From positions 57,004,089-57,068,088 of the forward strand of contig CM026426.1 of NCBI GenBank assembly GCA_014871385.1: 64,000 nucleotides of DNA, written 5' to 3'. Each line of letters begins with the position of its first letter. Position 1 is the first letter of the stretch. The notes below the pieces were generated by a model. That model saw nothing but the letters and a program-made list of their open reading frames with translations, was not told the origin of the DNA and searched no databases. The stretch is from Ceratodon purpureus (Eukaryota > Streptophyta > Bryopsida > Pseudoditrichales > Ditrichaceae). The position numbers were made by a program, and so were the translations under genes. This document shows, piece by piece, positions 47,155 to 58,290 of this stretch.

Positions 47155-49035
47155 CACTATAAGAATCCCGCGTTTTAGGTGACGTTCTCCAAAAACATGG
47201 TCGTGTTTTTTTCATGTCTCTGTGTTAGTCATTCATGTCTTGAGGAACGTGAAGACGTTAACTTGTTTTTTGAGATAAACTGGGCTTATCGTCACCAGAC
47301 ACGAGCGCGCTATCCTAAAAACACAAAGACGTTTGGAAAAACGTCCGCGTCTATGGGGACGTGGCAGAGGACATCCTTGTAGACACGTAATTGCCACGTC
47401 AACAACGACCTCGTTTTGACGGACGGTAAAATGGGCGCGAAGTTACGGGGCTGCAAGGTAACTTTCTGCCCACAGTGAAAAAAACCACAAGAAGGGCAGG
47501 GTCAGCAAAGGGAGCTAAAAAAGGCCGAGAGGGATTGAAGAATCTTTTTTTATTTTTTCTTTATAAATGAAATTTACAATATCAAAGTTCTTCTCTCTTT
47601 CTTTTTTGGAGATGTCCGCATGTCTCGAAAGATGTCGACACAGACATCTGTCAAGACATGGTGATGTTCAATAATCCATTTTTCATTCATTGGTGGCAAC
47701 ATTCATCCATCAAGGCTTTAGGTTAGGGTTTTCAGCCTTGGTAGGGTTAGGGTGAGCCGCCACTTCGGTGGCTTCTCACCTTGTATTTGAGAGCTTGTTT
47801 TCAAGCTTTTGGTGTTTTCTTCCTCCTCCATGGACTGTCTCCCATTGTTTTCCCTATCAGTCCCTTGTTTCTTCTCCAAGTAGAGTGAGATTCATCACGG
47901 TTGTAGATCTCTTGTAGGGATTTCCAATGGTAGTTAGCACGTCCAATTCCAATTTATAGGTAGTGAGATATTGCCTCCCAAAGTCGGGGTTGTCAAAGGA
48001 GTGCGGCTGGAGGAAGGGTCTCGGATTTTTAGCAATCAGTCCAAGGATTTTGATCCTATGCTTTTGAGATTTTGAGGGTAGATGCACAATCAACTTAGCT
48101 TTCCAAAAAGCTAAGGCACGCCTCAATCCAAGCTAGAATGGAGAGATGGCAACCTAAAAACTGAAAGGTACTTCAAAAAAATCCGGGGGGTTCTCCTAAC
48201 TTCATTCTTGTTCTCCATCTTCTTCTTGTCTCCTTTCCTCCCTTGTTCCTTTCTTCATGTGATCTTCTTTCCTTAGTTTTCTTGTGATCAAATGCCACCA
48301 TCACGGCTATTCAAACACCTTTGTGGCTGCAAAGACACCTTCATGTCTGCAAAAACACTCGCATGTCTACAAAAAACACCCTCATGTCTGCAAAACACCT
48401 TCATGTCTACCAAAACACATTCATCTTTGCAAAAATACCCTTCCACACATCACGTACACATTGACATGGCCATGTCAAGCATAGCAAATTCTACAGCATG
48501 GGGATGTCCACTATAACAAATGTCGGACACAGTTTACGTCCGCACAGACATCGACGTGGACATCACGTTGTCACCACATAGACGTCTCAAAAATCACGGT
48601 GATGTCCTCAATGACGTCTACAGTAACGCAGTTCTAACTCAAAAATCACCGGAAACTATGCTTACGTGGCAAACCATGTCACTTCTTCGCGGCTGACACG
48701 TCAGAATTTCGCGCCGCCACGTCAGAAAATGGCGGGTCCACGTGGTCCGCTACGTCACCATGGCAGCGATGACATCCTCCTCCCATGTGGCACTGCCCGG
48801 AAAAAACTTTGCTGATGTGTCGTCGACGTGGCGTCCACGTTGCATACTTCACTGCCCCTCAAAATCACCCGGAGATGCGCGTGCTACGGAGATGTCTGCA
48901 TGTTTTTTCGGATGTCTGCATTTGTTTTTGCTGCGTCTTAGATGTTCTCATGTCTGCCCAACATCCTTTACAACGTCCACTTATTTTTTTAGACATGATT
49001 CGAGATGTCACCTAAAACGCGGGATTCTTATAGTG
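47155..49035. mobile_element. CACTA-type (En/Spm) non-autonomous element, 1.88 kb
   Basis: The left end is CACTATAAGAATCCCGCG and the right end is its complement (CGCGGGATTCTTATAGTG), a near-perfect repeat of about 27 bp. TAT is duplicated on both sides, the 3-bp duplication of CACTA elements. Subterminal repeats of CATGTCTGCAAAA-type units lie at about 48,325-48,430. No transposase frame; a minus frame at 47857-48126 is unrecognised. Confidence 0.85.
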
Positions 49036-49069
49036 TATTTGCTCGTTTTCCATTTCGTATTCTTTAGAA

Positions 49070-49073
<4 letters not shown>

Positions 49074-49150
<77 letters not shown>
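49074..49150. repeat. TA microsatellite
   Basis: Pure (TA)n just beyond the CACTA-type element. Confidence 0.95.
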
Positions 49151-49154
<4 letters not shown>

Positions 49155-50469
49155 AATAATTGAAATTAAAACAACTACTTGTGCTTTTTAAAGTTTTATT
49201 GTCCTTATGGAAAAGAAGATCACCGATTTGATGCTAAGTATTAAAAATCCAAAAAGGGGATGTTTAGCACAATTTTCCGTAAGGCAATTGCAATTGTATC
49301 CTCATATTGGTGAGATTATTTATTACCATAGTGAGCATCCCAAGGAGAATGGTGAAGTTGCACATGGAGTAATGGATCGCGATTCAATAGTAATGGATAG
49401 CTCCTTGGATATCCGAAGAGTTGAAGAGATGGTTTTTTAAGCGTTTGGATGATGGACTTACAGCTAGACAAGTCGTTGAAGAACATAAGAAGGTATGGTA
49501 TGATAGTTGGACAAAAAACATGATATTCACAGAACAACTCTTTACTTCTTGAGCATGTTTGTTACTATGAGTATCAAAGGGAAAAAATGTATTTGGTATT
49601 TGAACAAAAACGCATTAGTGAGTGTGAATATGTGGAAACTGGAGAATCCTAATTTAGTTTTCTACTATCAAAATGGTGGCGCTACTAGAAGTGTTCTATT
49701 CACCATTGGAATTCAAACTCCATGGCAAAAGACAACTCTTTTGAAATATAGAAGAGTTGGATGTATTTCCATGGATGCAACTATTAATACAAATGAATTG
49801 ATGTACTACTTGTTTACTTTGGTGGTTTTTGATGAGTGGCACAATGGGATTCCAATTGCATGGATTATTTCTTTGCGACAAATAGAAGATGATATTTATG
49901 ATCGGCTATGGGCACTGAAGTTGTTTGTCAACAACAAGGACATAGATTGGAAACCATCGTGCTTCATTGTCGATGATACAATACAAGAACGAGAAGCAAT
50001 CAAGTAAGTATGCAGAATCAGAGAGGTTTAGGGTGAGATAGAGAGATACAGAATTAGAGGGTTTGAGGTTGTATGAGATACTTGTGTCAAGCTTAGGGTT
50101 CACTTTGTTGTCGGAGTTTTCTAGCATTGTGCTATTGTTTAGGGTCTTGGAGTGTTGGAGAGGAGCATTGATTTTGGGGATTGAGCATATTTCAGACGGG
50201 GATTGAGGGCTTGAGGTTCAAGGTTAGAAATTGGTGTTGCGCTTAGGATTCAATTTGTCGCTAGTGTTTAGAATGTGGTTTTTGTGTTGGTCTAGGGTTT
50301 AAGGTTGGATTCTTGTTTTCAAAGTTTTGCTCAATAGGTTTACGTTGCAAATCAGCTTGTTTAGGGTGTCCGCAATGTCAAAGAGGTCCAAGTCCAGGGG
50401 GGAGGGAGGGGTGGGGAGATAGAGTGAAAACGAGTTCTCAAGATGGCCGAATTAAGTCCAATGGGAATG

Positions 50470-51620
50470 GGGATCTAGGTTGGGAGTGAAGGTCGGGAAG
50501 ACAAATTCTAGGGGTAGCGAGGTGGTTGGGGTTTTTGTGAAGGAGGAGGAGCGCTTCTTCAACATTGATGATTTGGAGGAGTTGATAGCGATTCTGAAAT
50601 CCCCTCCGGATTTGTTAGCTTGGGAGGACTTCTGCGAGAGATAGAAATTGGAGTGTAGTCCTAACTCCATCAACCCGCATCGATGTTGGAAAGACAAGGA
50701 CATCTCGGACAAGACGATGCAAGAGTTAGGTTTTAGGCCGGAGGGGGTTAAGGGTTGCGGCGGATACTCTTGGTCCAATTGCAAGGTGCGGAAGATCATC
50801 AACCGCATCAAGTACCTGCACCCAATTGTGTACTAGCATAGACCAGATGAGATCCCCGGATGTGTGACGAAGTAGTTTGCAGGCGGCGTCGTGTTAGAGT
50901 ACCAAAAGAATTTGGTGAATTGGGCGTTGTATGGTCAAGAGACAAACAACTCCTAGCAAAGGAAGTTTGAGTAGGATCTTTCGAAGCTCCAATTTGCTAT
51001 TAACACGGGGGCCAAGGTGACGAAGTGCACTTGGAGGAGCTTGAAGGTCGATGCTTGTGTGAAGTTGGAGCCAAATGTTGGAGTAGAGGATGCAACGGCG
51101 ACAAAGGTATGTACACTACCTCAGCCAACTTTAATTTGTATGTCTTACTTAATTAGAGTTGTTTAGGTAATTTGATTAGTATTATTCTAATTTGTCTGTT
51201 GTTTGTCTAATTTGATTAGTGTTATTCTGAATTGTTTGTTTGTAGACTTTTAGAGTAAAGAATACAACGTACTGAATTTTAAATGAAAAATTTAAGGGTT
51301 TCCTGTTCTACGTGGTGAGTAGTTTTAGACTTAGCATTGGAAATCCAATCCTATTACATTGTATTGTTTTGTGATATACTTCTGTTAGCTTAAAGTATAG
51401 TATTGTTGCATTCAGTTTAACTCTAGGTGCAATACATCTTCTGAAAGCATTGTTTGAAGTTACCTATATGTTATTGTTTAATATCTGTGTTGTTGTAGAG
51501 GATATCTGTGCCGCCACCAAACAATATGGATACGACTTGGAAGGTGGGAACGAAGGGTGAATTGGCCACCCATTCCGTGAAGGTAGAAGAACAGAGTATA
51601 GCATCGATGTCAAAACTGGA
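50470..51620 (+). pseudogene. Family member C, decayed N-terminal exons
   Basis: The frame reads VKEEERFFNIDDLEELIAIL, then CSPNSINPHRCWKDKDISDK, then GCGGYSWSNCKVRKIINRIK, with several stop codons between. A donor-like GTATGT lies at about 51110 and an acceptor (TTGTAGAG) near 51500, before ISVPPPNNMDTTWK. It seems to lead into the coiled-coil/RING-like exon at 51673-52338. The N-terminal part does not obviously match members A or B, so a related architecture rather than a close copy is likely. Confidence 0.4.
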
Positions 51621-51672
51621 GTATTTCCAGACAATGCATACGATACTCTTGATGAAGATAGAGGGATAGAAG

Positions 51673-52338
51673 ATGGACGAGGAGTTGGCGGTGAAGGCTA
51701 AGGAATCAGTAGCACAAGACAAGCAACTAGCGCTTTTGATGGTGGAATCCTACGAGGCTAACTTGGTTCAACTTCAGAGCAGTGACGTGGAGCACCCGGG
51801 AAATGAAGGAAAGAAGAATGTGCTTGCTGAGCTTCTGGAGGATCAAAAGCGAGCCCTAGCAAGGAAGGAGTCCGAGGCGGTGGAGAAAGACTTAGGAGCA
51901 GCAGAGTGTCGGCGCCTAAGAGAGCAGAAGATTCGGATGTGTGAAGGAGTGAAGGTTGAAATTGAACGCATTAAGTATGGAAGACACACTGCCAGCCTCA
52001 ACCCAGTTCCACTCGTGTACCCTGACAGTGCGTTTGGAGAGGACGACTCTCCCGAAGACAAGTTCCTAAAAAACACTAAGTGTGCCCTTTGCGGTTCTAA
52101 CTTTCCCAAGAGTGACATTGTGATTGCATCTTGTAAGCACATGTATCACCCTTTTTGCGCAAAGGTTACCTACAAGAGTGGTTACAAATGTGCTGCGGCG
52201 AACTGTAGTGATAAACTTGTAGATCCAAACTGGCATCGTAGCTTTGGGTGGGGAGGTCCAGGGAGTGTTGTCGTTGAAGCACTACAAGAAGAACTATGTC
52301 GAATTGACAGAATTGTGACAGCAAAATGTCCAATATGA
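51673..52338 (+). CDS. Family member C: coiled coil and C-terminal RING-like module
   Basis: An open frame of 221 codons starts at ATG (a stop lies just upstream, at about 51667). Residues 1-110 are charged and helical (coiled coil). Residues about 135-185 hold the zinc module CALCGSNF, then ASCKHMYHPFCAKV, then CAAANC, followed by DPNWHRSFGWG. The order C-x2-C, SC-x-H/C-x-Y/F-H-P-x-C and a final W-x-x-S-W/F-G is shared with member A at 1320-1495. The last 25 residues are a short helix. Since the upstream exons are full of stops, this may be only the surviving 3' exon of a pseudogene. Confidence 0.55.
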   Translation: MDEELAVKAKESVAQDKQLALLMVESYEANLVQLQSSDVEHPGNEGKKNVLAELLEDQKRALARKESEAVEKDLGAAECRRLREQKIRMCEGVKVEIERIKYGRHTASLNPVPLVYPDSAFGEDDSPEDKFLKNTKCALCGSNFPKSDIVIASCKHMYHPFCAKVTYKSGYKCAAANCSDKLVDPNWHRSFGWGGPGSVVVEALQEELCRIDRIVTAKCPI

Positions 52339-52573
52339 TAACTTCAACATTATTCTCCGTTTTCTTGTCAATTTGGTCATATTTGTTAATCCCTGTCAAC
52401 TTTTTGTCAACTTTTTAGTCCCAAATATTCTCCCAAAGGACAAGCTGGCAATGCAAGGAGAAAAATGCCGAGCTTGCACTCTGAGGTGGAAGGTGGAGGT
52501 GAAGATGAAGAAGATGTGGGGAGTGTTGGTGGTGGTGTTGGTGGTGGTGGAGGGTCACGGGGTTGTGTGATGG

Positions 52574-53390
52574 GAAGAGGGAGGCTTAGGGTTGTGGGGA
52601 GTGGGATGGGGGGGGCATTGGTGGCATATTTTCTACGGGAGTATGCGGTAGAGCATGTGCGGATTTCTATCTTCGAGAAGGTGGGCGGGCGAATGGCCAT
52701 GGTGGAGCTCGAGGGGATACGTTCGAAGCAGGTGGTTTGACAATCCGTCCAAAGAATCTCCACGCTGTGAGATTTGCGGAGCTTCTGGGGCTCAACCAAA
52801 CTTCCGATAACGACGAGGAGAGCTTCGAGATCTGAGATGGCACCTGGTTTGTGTTCCAGACTGCCCGTGCGGGTGACTCTGTCTTCTCCAAAACCATCAC
52901 CCGGATCATGAACACGGTCTCAGTCTTGTGGAGGTATGGCATCAGCTTTTGGAGAATGCAAAACTATGTCAATGTAAGTATGGTCAAAATCCTCTGCCGG
53001 TAAACCCTCAGGTTGAGCCATTTTTTGAAAATAGGGTTTTGGAGTTTGAGAGTTTTCTTAGAGTCAATTAATACTCGAATTGAAATTTGTTCAATTTTTT
53101 TGGAGGGACTGGAATCATTGAATACTTAATATGTGCACATGCGTGAGTTAAGAAGTACAAGGGATTGTCTGCGTGGGTTGATGTGCTTCATTAAGTCCAT
53201 TTTGGCTGAAAATGCATGAATGAGGGATGTTAGACAAATTTTTAAGCTTAACAGAAAAGAGCGTCCAGCCTTCGACCTAGTGGAGGAGATGGTGAAATCG
53301 GTGGACCTCTACAACAACACCCAGTATACTATAGAAGAGTTTCTACTAAATGCGGGACTGTCTAGGCTCTTAATTGAAGAGCTTATCACG
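52574..53390 (+). pseudogene. Prenylcysteine oxidase/lyase (FCLY-type) fragment
   Basis: Exon 1, to 52973 (donor GTAAGT), encodes an FAD-binding start, VVGSGMGGALVAYFLREYA and IFEKVGGRMAMVELEG. After a frameshift near 52725 it goes on as RPKNLHAVRFAELLGLNQTS, with one TGA near 52833, then VSVLWRYGISFWRMQNYV. Exon 2, about 53255-53390, encodes RPAFDLVEEMVKSVDLYNN and FLLNAGLSRLLIEELIT, followed by GTAAAT. The enzyme frees cysteine from farnesyl- or geranylgeranylcysteine using FAD. Only the N-terminal third or so is present. Kept introns show DNA-level copying. A prefoldin fragment follows 70 bp later in the same direction. Confidence 0.8.
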
Positions 53391-53470
53391 GTAAATTAGA
53401 TCAAGGCCTAGTCTGTTATTCTGCTTCTTTCACATTATTGTGCAATTCTAGCTTACTGATTTGGTTTGGT

Positions 53471-53701
53471 GGAGACGACGTCGAAGCTCAAACAGGTGCG
53501 TGGTTGGGGGAGTGTGTTGGGGCTGGAGGATCAATTGTGATTTTGTGGTTTTGTTGGTGAGTTGGGTTTTTGAGTTTGTTGAGTTGTGGTGATAGGTTCA
53601 AGTACAGATTCGAAACAAGGAAGCTGAGAAGAAGCGTGCGTTTCTGACGTTGGAAGAGTTGGATAGCTTGCCTGAAGGGACCAATGCGTATCGGACCATT
53701 G
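53471..53701 (+). pseudogene. Prefoldin subunit 1 fragment, two exons
   Basis: Exon 1 ends ETTSKLKQ at 53495 with donor GTGCGTG. Exon 2, 53596-53701, encodes VQVQIRNKEAEKKRAFLTLE and SLPEGTNAYRTIG, then GTATGT. This is the first helix and hairpin start of prefoldin 1, a small chaperone subunit that hands actin and tubulin to the CCT ring. About 43 of some 125 residues are present, with normal splice sites and no stops, but no further exon is seen before the CACTA-type element at 53908. It forms a gene mosaic with the prenylcysteine oxidase piece. Confidence 0.75.
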
Positions 53702-54118
53702 GTATGTTTGATCGACACTTGAATTGTTGAGTCGTTGGGCAATTCTCCTTTGAGCATGCATCTCTGTTGTTTGATAGATCGTGATAAAGGCTGGGTTAGA
53801 TGTGAGGTGAGTATCAGGAGCTCAGGATTGTGCTGCGCAATTTTGAATTGGAAATGGGTTCTATCTCTAATTTTCAAGAATGCAAGCAATAGTTGAGCGT
53901 GAATAATCACTACAAGAAACTGACCCTTGAAGCAACGTTATAAAGCAATGTTTACGCAGAGTAGCAATTCCTCCGCGGCCTTGGAGTCAAGGTCAAAGCC
54001 CCATTGCCCAAGCCATCCTCCAATCATCCCCCGCTCGCATCGATGGCATCGGGCGTCCTGGGAGAAGACTGCCTCAAACATACAATGGGGATGTGCCAAG
54101 CAGCCGCAGAACAAAGGT

Positions 54119-55469
54119 ACCTAGCAAGTGTCAACAAAGTGACGCTCGCAGAAGGGGCATGGGTCGTTCACGGCTATTGGCAACACCTGCAACTTTTGGG
54201 GGTAACGAGCCAACACCTTCTTCGGCCGCAAGAAAGCTGATGCCAACTCCAAGGCCGAGATCTCCGCTATCAGTGCGGAGACCTCAGCATGCCGTCTCTG
54301 CTCATCGGCTTCCATCTCCTCCAACTTCTTGTAGACCCGGTCAATGCGGGCCTGGGCCTCAAGTAATGCCTTGATCGCAAGCCCCAGCTTGTCTTGGCCT
54401 AAGCGGGCCGCCTATTCAAAGCACCTCTTCTCTTGATCGTTGCCATCAGCCGCGGCCTTCTTGGCGACCTCGCGGGCGGAGAAGATGTCGTCATAGAGCT
54501 TGGACTCCTCGACCTCCTTGGCCTTGATGTAGTCCCGCTGGGTTGCAAGGTCGACCTTCACGCGGTCCCGGCTGGCCTCCACCTTCACGAGTGCCACCTC
54601 CAATGTCTTCTTCTTGAGGCGCTGCTGCTCCAGGACCTGCTTCGGATCCGTTGCCACCAAGGGTTGCACCTTGATGGCAACGGCAGCTGGGGTCTTCACA
54701 GCCTTCTTCTCCGCCACGGCCTTGGCACGAGCAGGAGAGGATCGAGGACCTCTCACCCTCTTTGCCTCCGCGGCCGTGACGGCCTTGGAGGTGGCTCCAC
54801 CTGCCTTGGCTCCCTTGCCCGCCTCCGCCCCTCCGCCCATGCCCTTGCTGCCAGCACCGGGGATGTGGCCAGCAAGGAAGTCGATGATGGCTTCAATCTA
54901 CTCTCTCAAGGCCGGGGGTGTCAACTTCCGCACATTACGCCATGGCAGCTTCTCACGCCCCTTCTGAAGGTCCTCCGCCTTCTAGGCGAAGTTGACATCC
55001 TCACTCTCCTCAAAGAAGAGGTCGCAAGCCCGAAGGAAGGTGGTTCCAAATGCCCCATTGTCGGGGTCACCTCCATAGGTCTTCCGGTATTGGAGCAAGT
55101 AAGTCCTCACGGCCTCTTTATCCTCACAGTACGCTCCGGCCATGCCTCGATGAAGTCAGACTTCCTGCAATGCTTGTCGCCGCTGAGGTCATTGAACTTG
55201 AACCCCTTGTTGGAGAGCTCCAAGGTGCGGTGGAAGAAGTCCTCATTGTAATCCGCAGCCTGCCTACCCACTAGAAATGGGGCGAGGTGGTGGAGCTGTC
55301 GATGAAGTGCAGGGGGTAAGGCCTCCAAGTCAAATGTATTGTCCCACGGCGTTTCAACTCCTTCCTCCTCCTTGCTGTCAGCAACCTCCATGACCTCCTT
55401 CTTCTCCCCCTTCTCAGCGTGGTCCTCCTCCCTAGAAGCCGCGGCCTTTTCCTTCCTGTGACTCGACAT
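54119..55469 (-). pseudogene. Family member B (coiled coil, decayed)
   Basis: ATG 55469 opens MSSHRKEKAAASREEDHAEK, then FDLEALP, APFLVGR and DFFHRTLELSNKGF, the same block as member A residues 40-90. After a frameshift near 55130 it continues as GGDPDNGAFGTTFLRACDLF and KLTPPALRE (member A: DNKAFSQTFLRAC, KLSPPAL). A basic Ala/Lys region and a long coiled coil follow (LVKVEASRDRVKVDLATQ, KKLEEMEADEQRRHAEV). It ends at CPFCERHFVDTC, the first half of the zinc module. I count one frameshift and about three stops. Its GC content is clearly above its surroundings, which suggests a different origin. Confidence 0.7.
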
Positions 55470-55739
55470 CCCTGGTGCTCGTAGTGCAAAAACAACACGT
55501 TTTACGACAAGGGGATTGCACATGGCAGCTGAAAGGAGAGAAACGGACAGGGTATTATTCTTGCGGATTAGACTAGTTAAATTGTTTCTCCAAAAATCTT
55601 GTAGAACTAAGGACTGTGGCAGCCATGGCTGAACCTTTGCGCCTCCGAATACACCATGGCCGATTCATTCCAACAGCTAATTGAAAAAAAACAATGCGAA
55701 TGGGAGAGAGCAGAAAACGGACAATTTACCTCGCCGAAG

Positions 55740-56135
55740 TCCTAAGCAGTCTGCGCGTTGCGCCTCCGCAGCTCGCCCCACGTGCCTCGCAGCTCGTACC
55801 TTGCACCTCCGCAGCTCGCAAACGCAACTCGCCCCTCGCGCCTCCGCAGCTCGTCCCTTCCGCCTCCACAGCTCGCCTCCGTGGCCTCCGCAGCTCGCCC
55901 CTCACGGCCTCCGGAGCTCGCCTCTCACGGCCTTCGCAACTTGCCCCTTGCATCTCCGAAGCTCGCCTCCGCAGCCCCTTGCGCCTCCGCAGCTCCTTGC
56001 GCCTGAGCTTCCTGCCCCGCAGCTCCCTCCTCAGCTTCTTGCTGCTCACTCGCAGCTCCCTTGCGCCTGAGCTCCGCTGCCCCCTCCTCCACGGCCCGCT
56101 GCTCACGCTGCAGCTCCACCACCTGCTCTCCGCAA
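55740..56135. repeat. GC-rich repeat of CCTCCGCAGCTCGCC units
   Basis: An imperfect tandem array of about 15-bp units, open in several frames on both strands, giving Ser/Arg/Leu or Arg/Glu-rich translations that are not proteins. It lies just upstream of member B. Confidence 0.75.
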
Positions 56136-56449
56136 CGGCTCCCTCGACTTCTTCGACTCCTCGGCTGCTGCTCTTCGTCATTTGCTCCCGATCATCAACG
56201 GCATGAAGACGGCTTTCTTCTCCTCCACGGTCTCTCCCCGGCACCCACAACACCAATTGAAAAACCAAGAAAAGCCCGGCCGCTTGCTGGAAGCAAGGGG
56301 AGCGGCCTCGACAGTCTGTAGGCGCGGACTTGTGCTGGAGTCAACCACGTGCGGCGTATGGGAAGAAGAGAAGAAAAGAGAGGGCAATCCGTGCTGGAGT
56401 CAACCACCTGTGCATCCTTGGTTAGAGGGGGTTGAGAGTCTCAAATAGA

Positions 56450-58290
56450 GTTTAATGAAGGGAGGTTAAGAAGTTGGTGGGAAGCTCTCATATCCCCATT
56501 AATTGCCACTCCATGCAAATCATTGCCATGGCCCTAAACCACACATCCCCATTTGATGTAGGTACTTAGAAAATCATCTCAGAAATTAAAATTTTAATTT
56601 TTGCGTGACCGGTACATAAGATTACTAAGACCCATTAATTAAGGAGATTATTAATTGCATGGACTGGGCACTATCGTGAGTTATCCACAAAACAAGTTTA
56701 CGCAGCTGTTTTTGAATCCATTCGGTGTTTTGGGTATCGAAGACAGCAACCTAGGACCGAAGCAACGTTTTGTAGCCCGAAGCATTTTTTTTTCTAGAGA
56801 ACTTCGTTCCCTGCTCACGAGCAGCCGTGTTCCTCAAAACTACCATGATGTTCATGAAGAACTCATCTATATTACAATTGTCTCACTCGGCGGTGACTCC
56901 TGCATGCTTACCATATTTCACTCAGCGGTGACCCCTGCATACTTACTTTATCTGCATACGTTTGGCTTGCACTCGGAAAGAAGATCATGGCAATAATGCA
57001 GGGCACACTCTTCAAATCAGGGAAACTGGGTGGTGCTCTCTAACCTGAGTGAACGGAGTTTATGGCGAGTGTTATTGGCATGGATTTCTCCTTCTCTTCA
57101 ATGCATTGTGTTTGGATTGAATGCAGCACTTGCGTAGTGCAGTGCAATGCAGTGCAAAGGTGTCCATCCTACCATATAGGGTTGGAAGCTGCAACATTTT
57201 ATCATTTGGAAATCTTACGGTTGCGCGGACACTCTTTTGTTTTCTTGTATGTTGGAAGGATCTGTATGCTTGTTCCGTGCAGTTGTTTGTTGGGGAGTCG
57301 ATTATAGTTCCAGATCTGGTGAGAAGTTGATGTATGGCATATTGCTTGTGATTGTATTGGAGGGAATTTAAGGATTACATTCCATCCCTGCAAAACCCTA
57401 AGTAAACCCTGCATATGTTGAAGGAGGTGTTGAGGCTTGCCATTACAGCTACGAGGTTGCCCGTTATAGATGCTGCTGAGGTGGCTTAGGTCATGGGATT
57501 TGATGTATTTCTCAGAAGTATGCGTCGCTTAATGATTAGAAGTGGTTGAATTTTTAGGCTACAGATTTGGATAGCCTCTGCTCGAAGCACTTCTTCATTT
57601 TTCATTGTTGCAAGCAGAAAATCGGATTGGAAAAACAAACCCAAGTCTGCGTATACTACCGCTACACCTAGGTCCGGGTGTGTCCCCAGGATTGGGGCTG
57701 CCCAAAAAAAAATGAGAAACCGTTGCCCAAGTATAGCGTTCCCACTGATCAAACAGAGTGCCCAAAGCGACCCCCCATGTGTCGCTTACAACTAGCAACG
57801 CATTCAGAGACGCAGTAGCGATGTTTCTCTCTGTGAAATTTTAGCTTCACTAGTGTATAAAGCATGACGAGAAAGATTGCTTTGAGAGGGAGTTTTTAGT
57901 AGTGAATGCGGCTTTTGTTATCAAGCTGAGATTAAGTTTAGCAAGGCCAAAGATTGCACTTGGTGATGATCCTATCCATCACTTCATCTTCGGCTTGTTT
58001 TCAAAGAGCCCTAAATTCTGCCTTAGTGTATTGACAATGGTTTTGATGATCACAGGTGAGGGACCAGTTTTCCACATGCCACCTCCTTATAATTTGGACT
58101 TAGAATTTTGACATTTCAGTATTCAATTTTAGTTTTTGAAATTGCAACAGGCTTCACATAGAAGACCATAACAGAACACTGTTCCTCATATCATGCTTCT
58201 GAACATTTGAATGAATTGAAATTCTTTTATTTAATGTGCATGCATGTATTATGAAAATTGATTTTCCACATCAAATATAGCAATTTCACC
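56450..58290. other. No supported gene; right part of the CACTA-type element and its flank
   Basis: Short frames without family signatures (for example 57062-57307, 57902-58111). The interval includes the right terminus at 57904. Confidence 0.4.

Larger units (their letters stand above)
46850..50005 (+). mobile_element. Second, decayed MULE, split by a CACTA-type element
   Basis: 49207-49436 encodes KNPKRGCLAQFSVRQLQLYP and HGVMDRDS, matching the DNA-contact region of the large MULE transposase. 49600-50005 encodes TIGIQTPWQKTTLLK, CISMDATINTNE, VVFDEWHNGIPIAW and PSCFIVDDTIQEREAIK, the catalytic core with both Asp motifs. The stretch 46850-47130, before the CACTA insert, reads like an upstream MULE exon (IALERIKEVPHIQYPSEGP) with stops. 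No SWIM domain or ends are seen. It is from the same clade as the 16-kb element but is clearly dead. Confidence 0.65.
53908..57904. mobile_element. CACTA-type element carrying family member B, about 4.0 kb
   Basis: The left end, CACTACAAGAAACTGACCC, and the complement of the right end, CACTACTAAAAACTCCCTC, share the CACTA form. AAT is duplicated at 53905-53907 and 57905-57907. AAGCAAYG motifs recur just inside both ends and at about 56760. There is no transposase; the main cargo is a decayed coiled-coil gene on the minus strand (54.1-55.5 kb) and a GC-rich repeat. The ends match only in part, so the pairing is likely but not certain. Confidence 0.6.

Noticed and set aside
47857-48126. 89-codon minus frame inside the CACTA-type element as a gene
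   Set aside because: No family signature, no splice context, and it lies in a non-autonomous element; similarity to ORF1-type domains is too weak.
54433-55251. 272-codon plus-strand frame
   Set aside because: Shadow of the GC-rich coding strand of family member B, whose blocks match member A on the minus strand.
55694-56268. Long overlapping frames on both strands (170 and 180 codons)
   Set aside because: They arise from a GC-rich 15-bp repeat without stops in several frames; there is no domain and the composition is repetitive.
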